Origin: Nitrososphaeraceae archaeon
GTDB taxonomy: Archaea; Thermoproteota; Nitrososphaeria; Nitrososphaerales; Nitrososphaeraceae
Length of the DNA: 5,309 nucleotides
Assembly (NCBI GenBank): GCA_025449515.1
Contig: JANWJI010000139.1
Coordinates: 1-5,309, forward strand
Direction: 5' to 3'
Part shown: positions 5,009 through 5,309 of the stretch, in pieces
Numbering within the stretch: position 1 is the first letter of the stretch
Layout of the letters: each line of letters starts with the position of its first letter
Translations under genes and position numbers: made by a program
Notes under the pieces: model-generated
Seen by the model: the letters and a program-made list of their open reading frames with translations, nothing else
The model's database searches: none
Told to the model about the DNA's origin: nothing

Positions 5009-5309
5009 AACAGTCAGTAGGCATTTATCTGTATTATGCGTTATAGAATATAATTATTCAAATAAATAAGATATTGACTATTATCTATAATTTATCTTTA
5101 CTTTTTTTATGAATAATGTTACTATACCCCAACGTGAGAATGTAGATTCGAGATCGAACATATACCAATTAAGATAAGTATACTTACATATTATTGATGG
5201 AATTGTCGTATTCTTTGTACAGGAAGAGCTATAGCTTTGTTCTGTGATCTGCTTTGCTGAATGAATCTTGAGTCTCAGTAGAGGAGAATTTGAAACTCGG
5301 TACAGGAAG

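Larger units (their letters stand above)
4773..5309. other. 537-base region without a convincing gene, rich in dyads
   Basis: Every frame here is short or unconvincing. A minus-strand frame is open from the window edge (5308) to TAA 5081-5083, 75 codons without recognisable motifs; it could be the end of a gene beyond the window or chance. A plus-strand frame of about 50 codons (roughly 4795-4947) is similarly unassigned. The region contains dyads at 4817-4827 (GCCG-GGA-CGGC), 4825-4844, 4858-4873 and 4924-5008. No tRNA could be folded from it. Confidence 0.4.

Noticed and set aside
5110..5178. 22-codon plus-strand frame starting ATGAATAATG
   Set aside because: It follows a T-run with no Shine-Dalgarno and no distinctive composition; expected by chance in this AT-rich DNA.
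5081..5308. Minus-strand frame open to the window edge, 75 codons
   Set aside because: No family motif, Ser/Thr/Lys/Ile-rich composition and no visible start. It could be the end of a gene outside the window, but it is not supportable as one.

Overview
The window looks like chromosomal DNA of an ammonia-oxidizing archaeon of the Thaumarchaeota (Nitrososphaerota), probably of the soil Nitrososphaera/Nitrosocosmicus type. The grounds are a secreted two-domain multicopper oxidase placed directly before a ZIP metal permease (a pairing known in these archaea), an archaeal TATA box at leaderless spacing, archaeal-type integrase and patatin sequences, and AT-rich DNA. The genus-level assignment is inference from protein style only.

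Layout: 1-660 holds no intact gene, but a coding-like stretch without a start lies on the minus strand at 394-543. At 672-877 is a broken patatin-like phospholipase, split by a frameshift and ending soon after its catalytic serine. 878-1195 holds at most further decayed scraps. The only clearly intact genes form one two-gene operon: a multicopper oxidase (1228-2427) and, 5 bases later, a ZIP permease with an extra N-terminal membrane anchor and an extracytoplasmic beta-rich domain (2433-3851). A TATA box at 1196-1202 sits about 27 bases before the TTG start of the oxidase, so the operon mRNA is probably leaderless.

Downstream, 4025-4087 could encode a 20-residue histidine-rich peptide with a Shine-Dalgarno sequence. 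It is followed at once by a tRNA T-arm-like stretch on the minus strand. At 4195-4772 is a decayed tyrosine recombinase that keeps its N-terminal core-binding region but loses the catalytic domain right after the first catalytic arginine. 4773-5309 has no convincing gene, but it carries several dyads, including a split inverted repeat with three copies of CGTTATA.

Together: the oxidase is predicted to act outside the cytoplasmic membrane on a copper-dependent redox reaction, and its partner to move divalent metal across that membrane. The pair therefore suggests metal handling coupled to an extracytoplasmic copper enzyme. The operon stands intact between gene remnants, the right-hand one of mobile-element origin. 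Its most unusual parts are the domain added to the permease and the possible His-rich mini-gene next to it.
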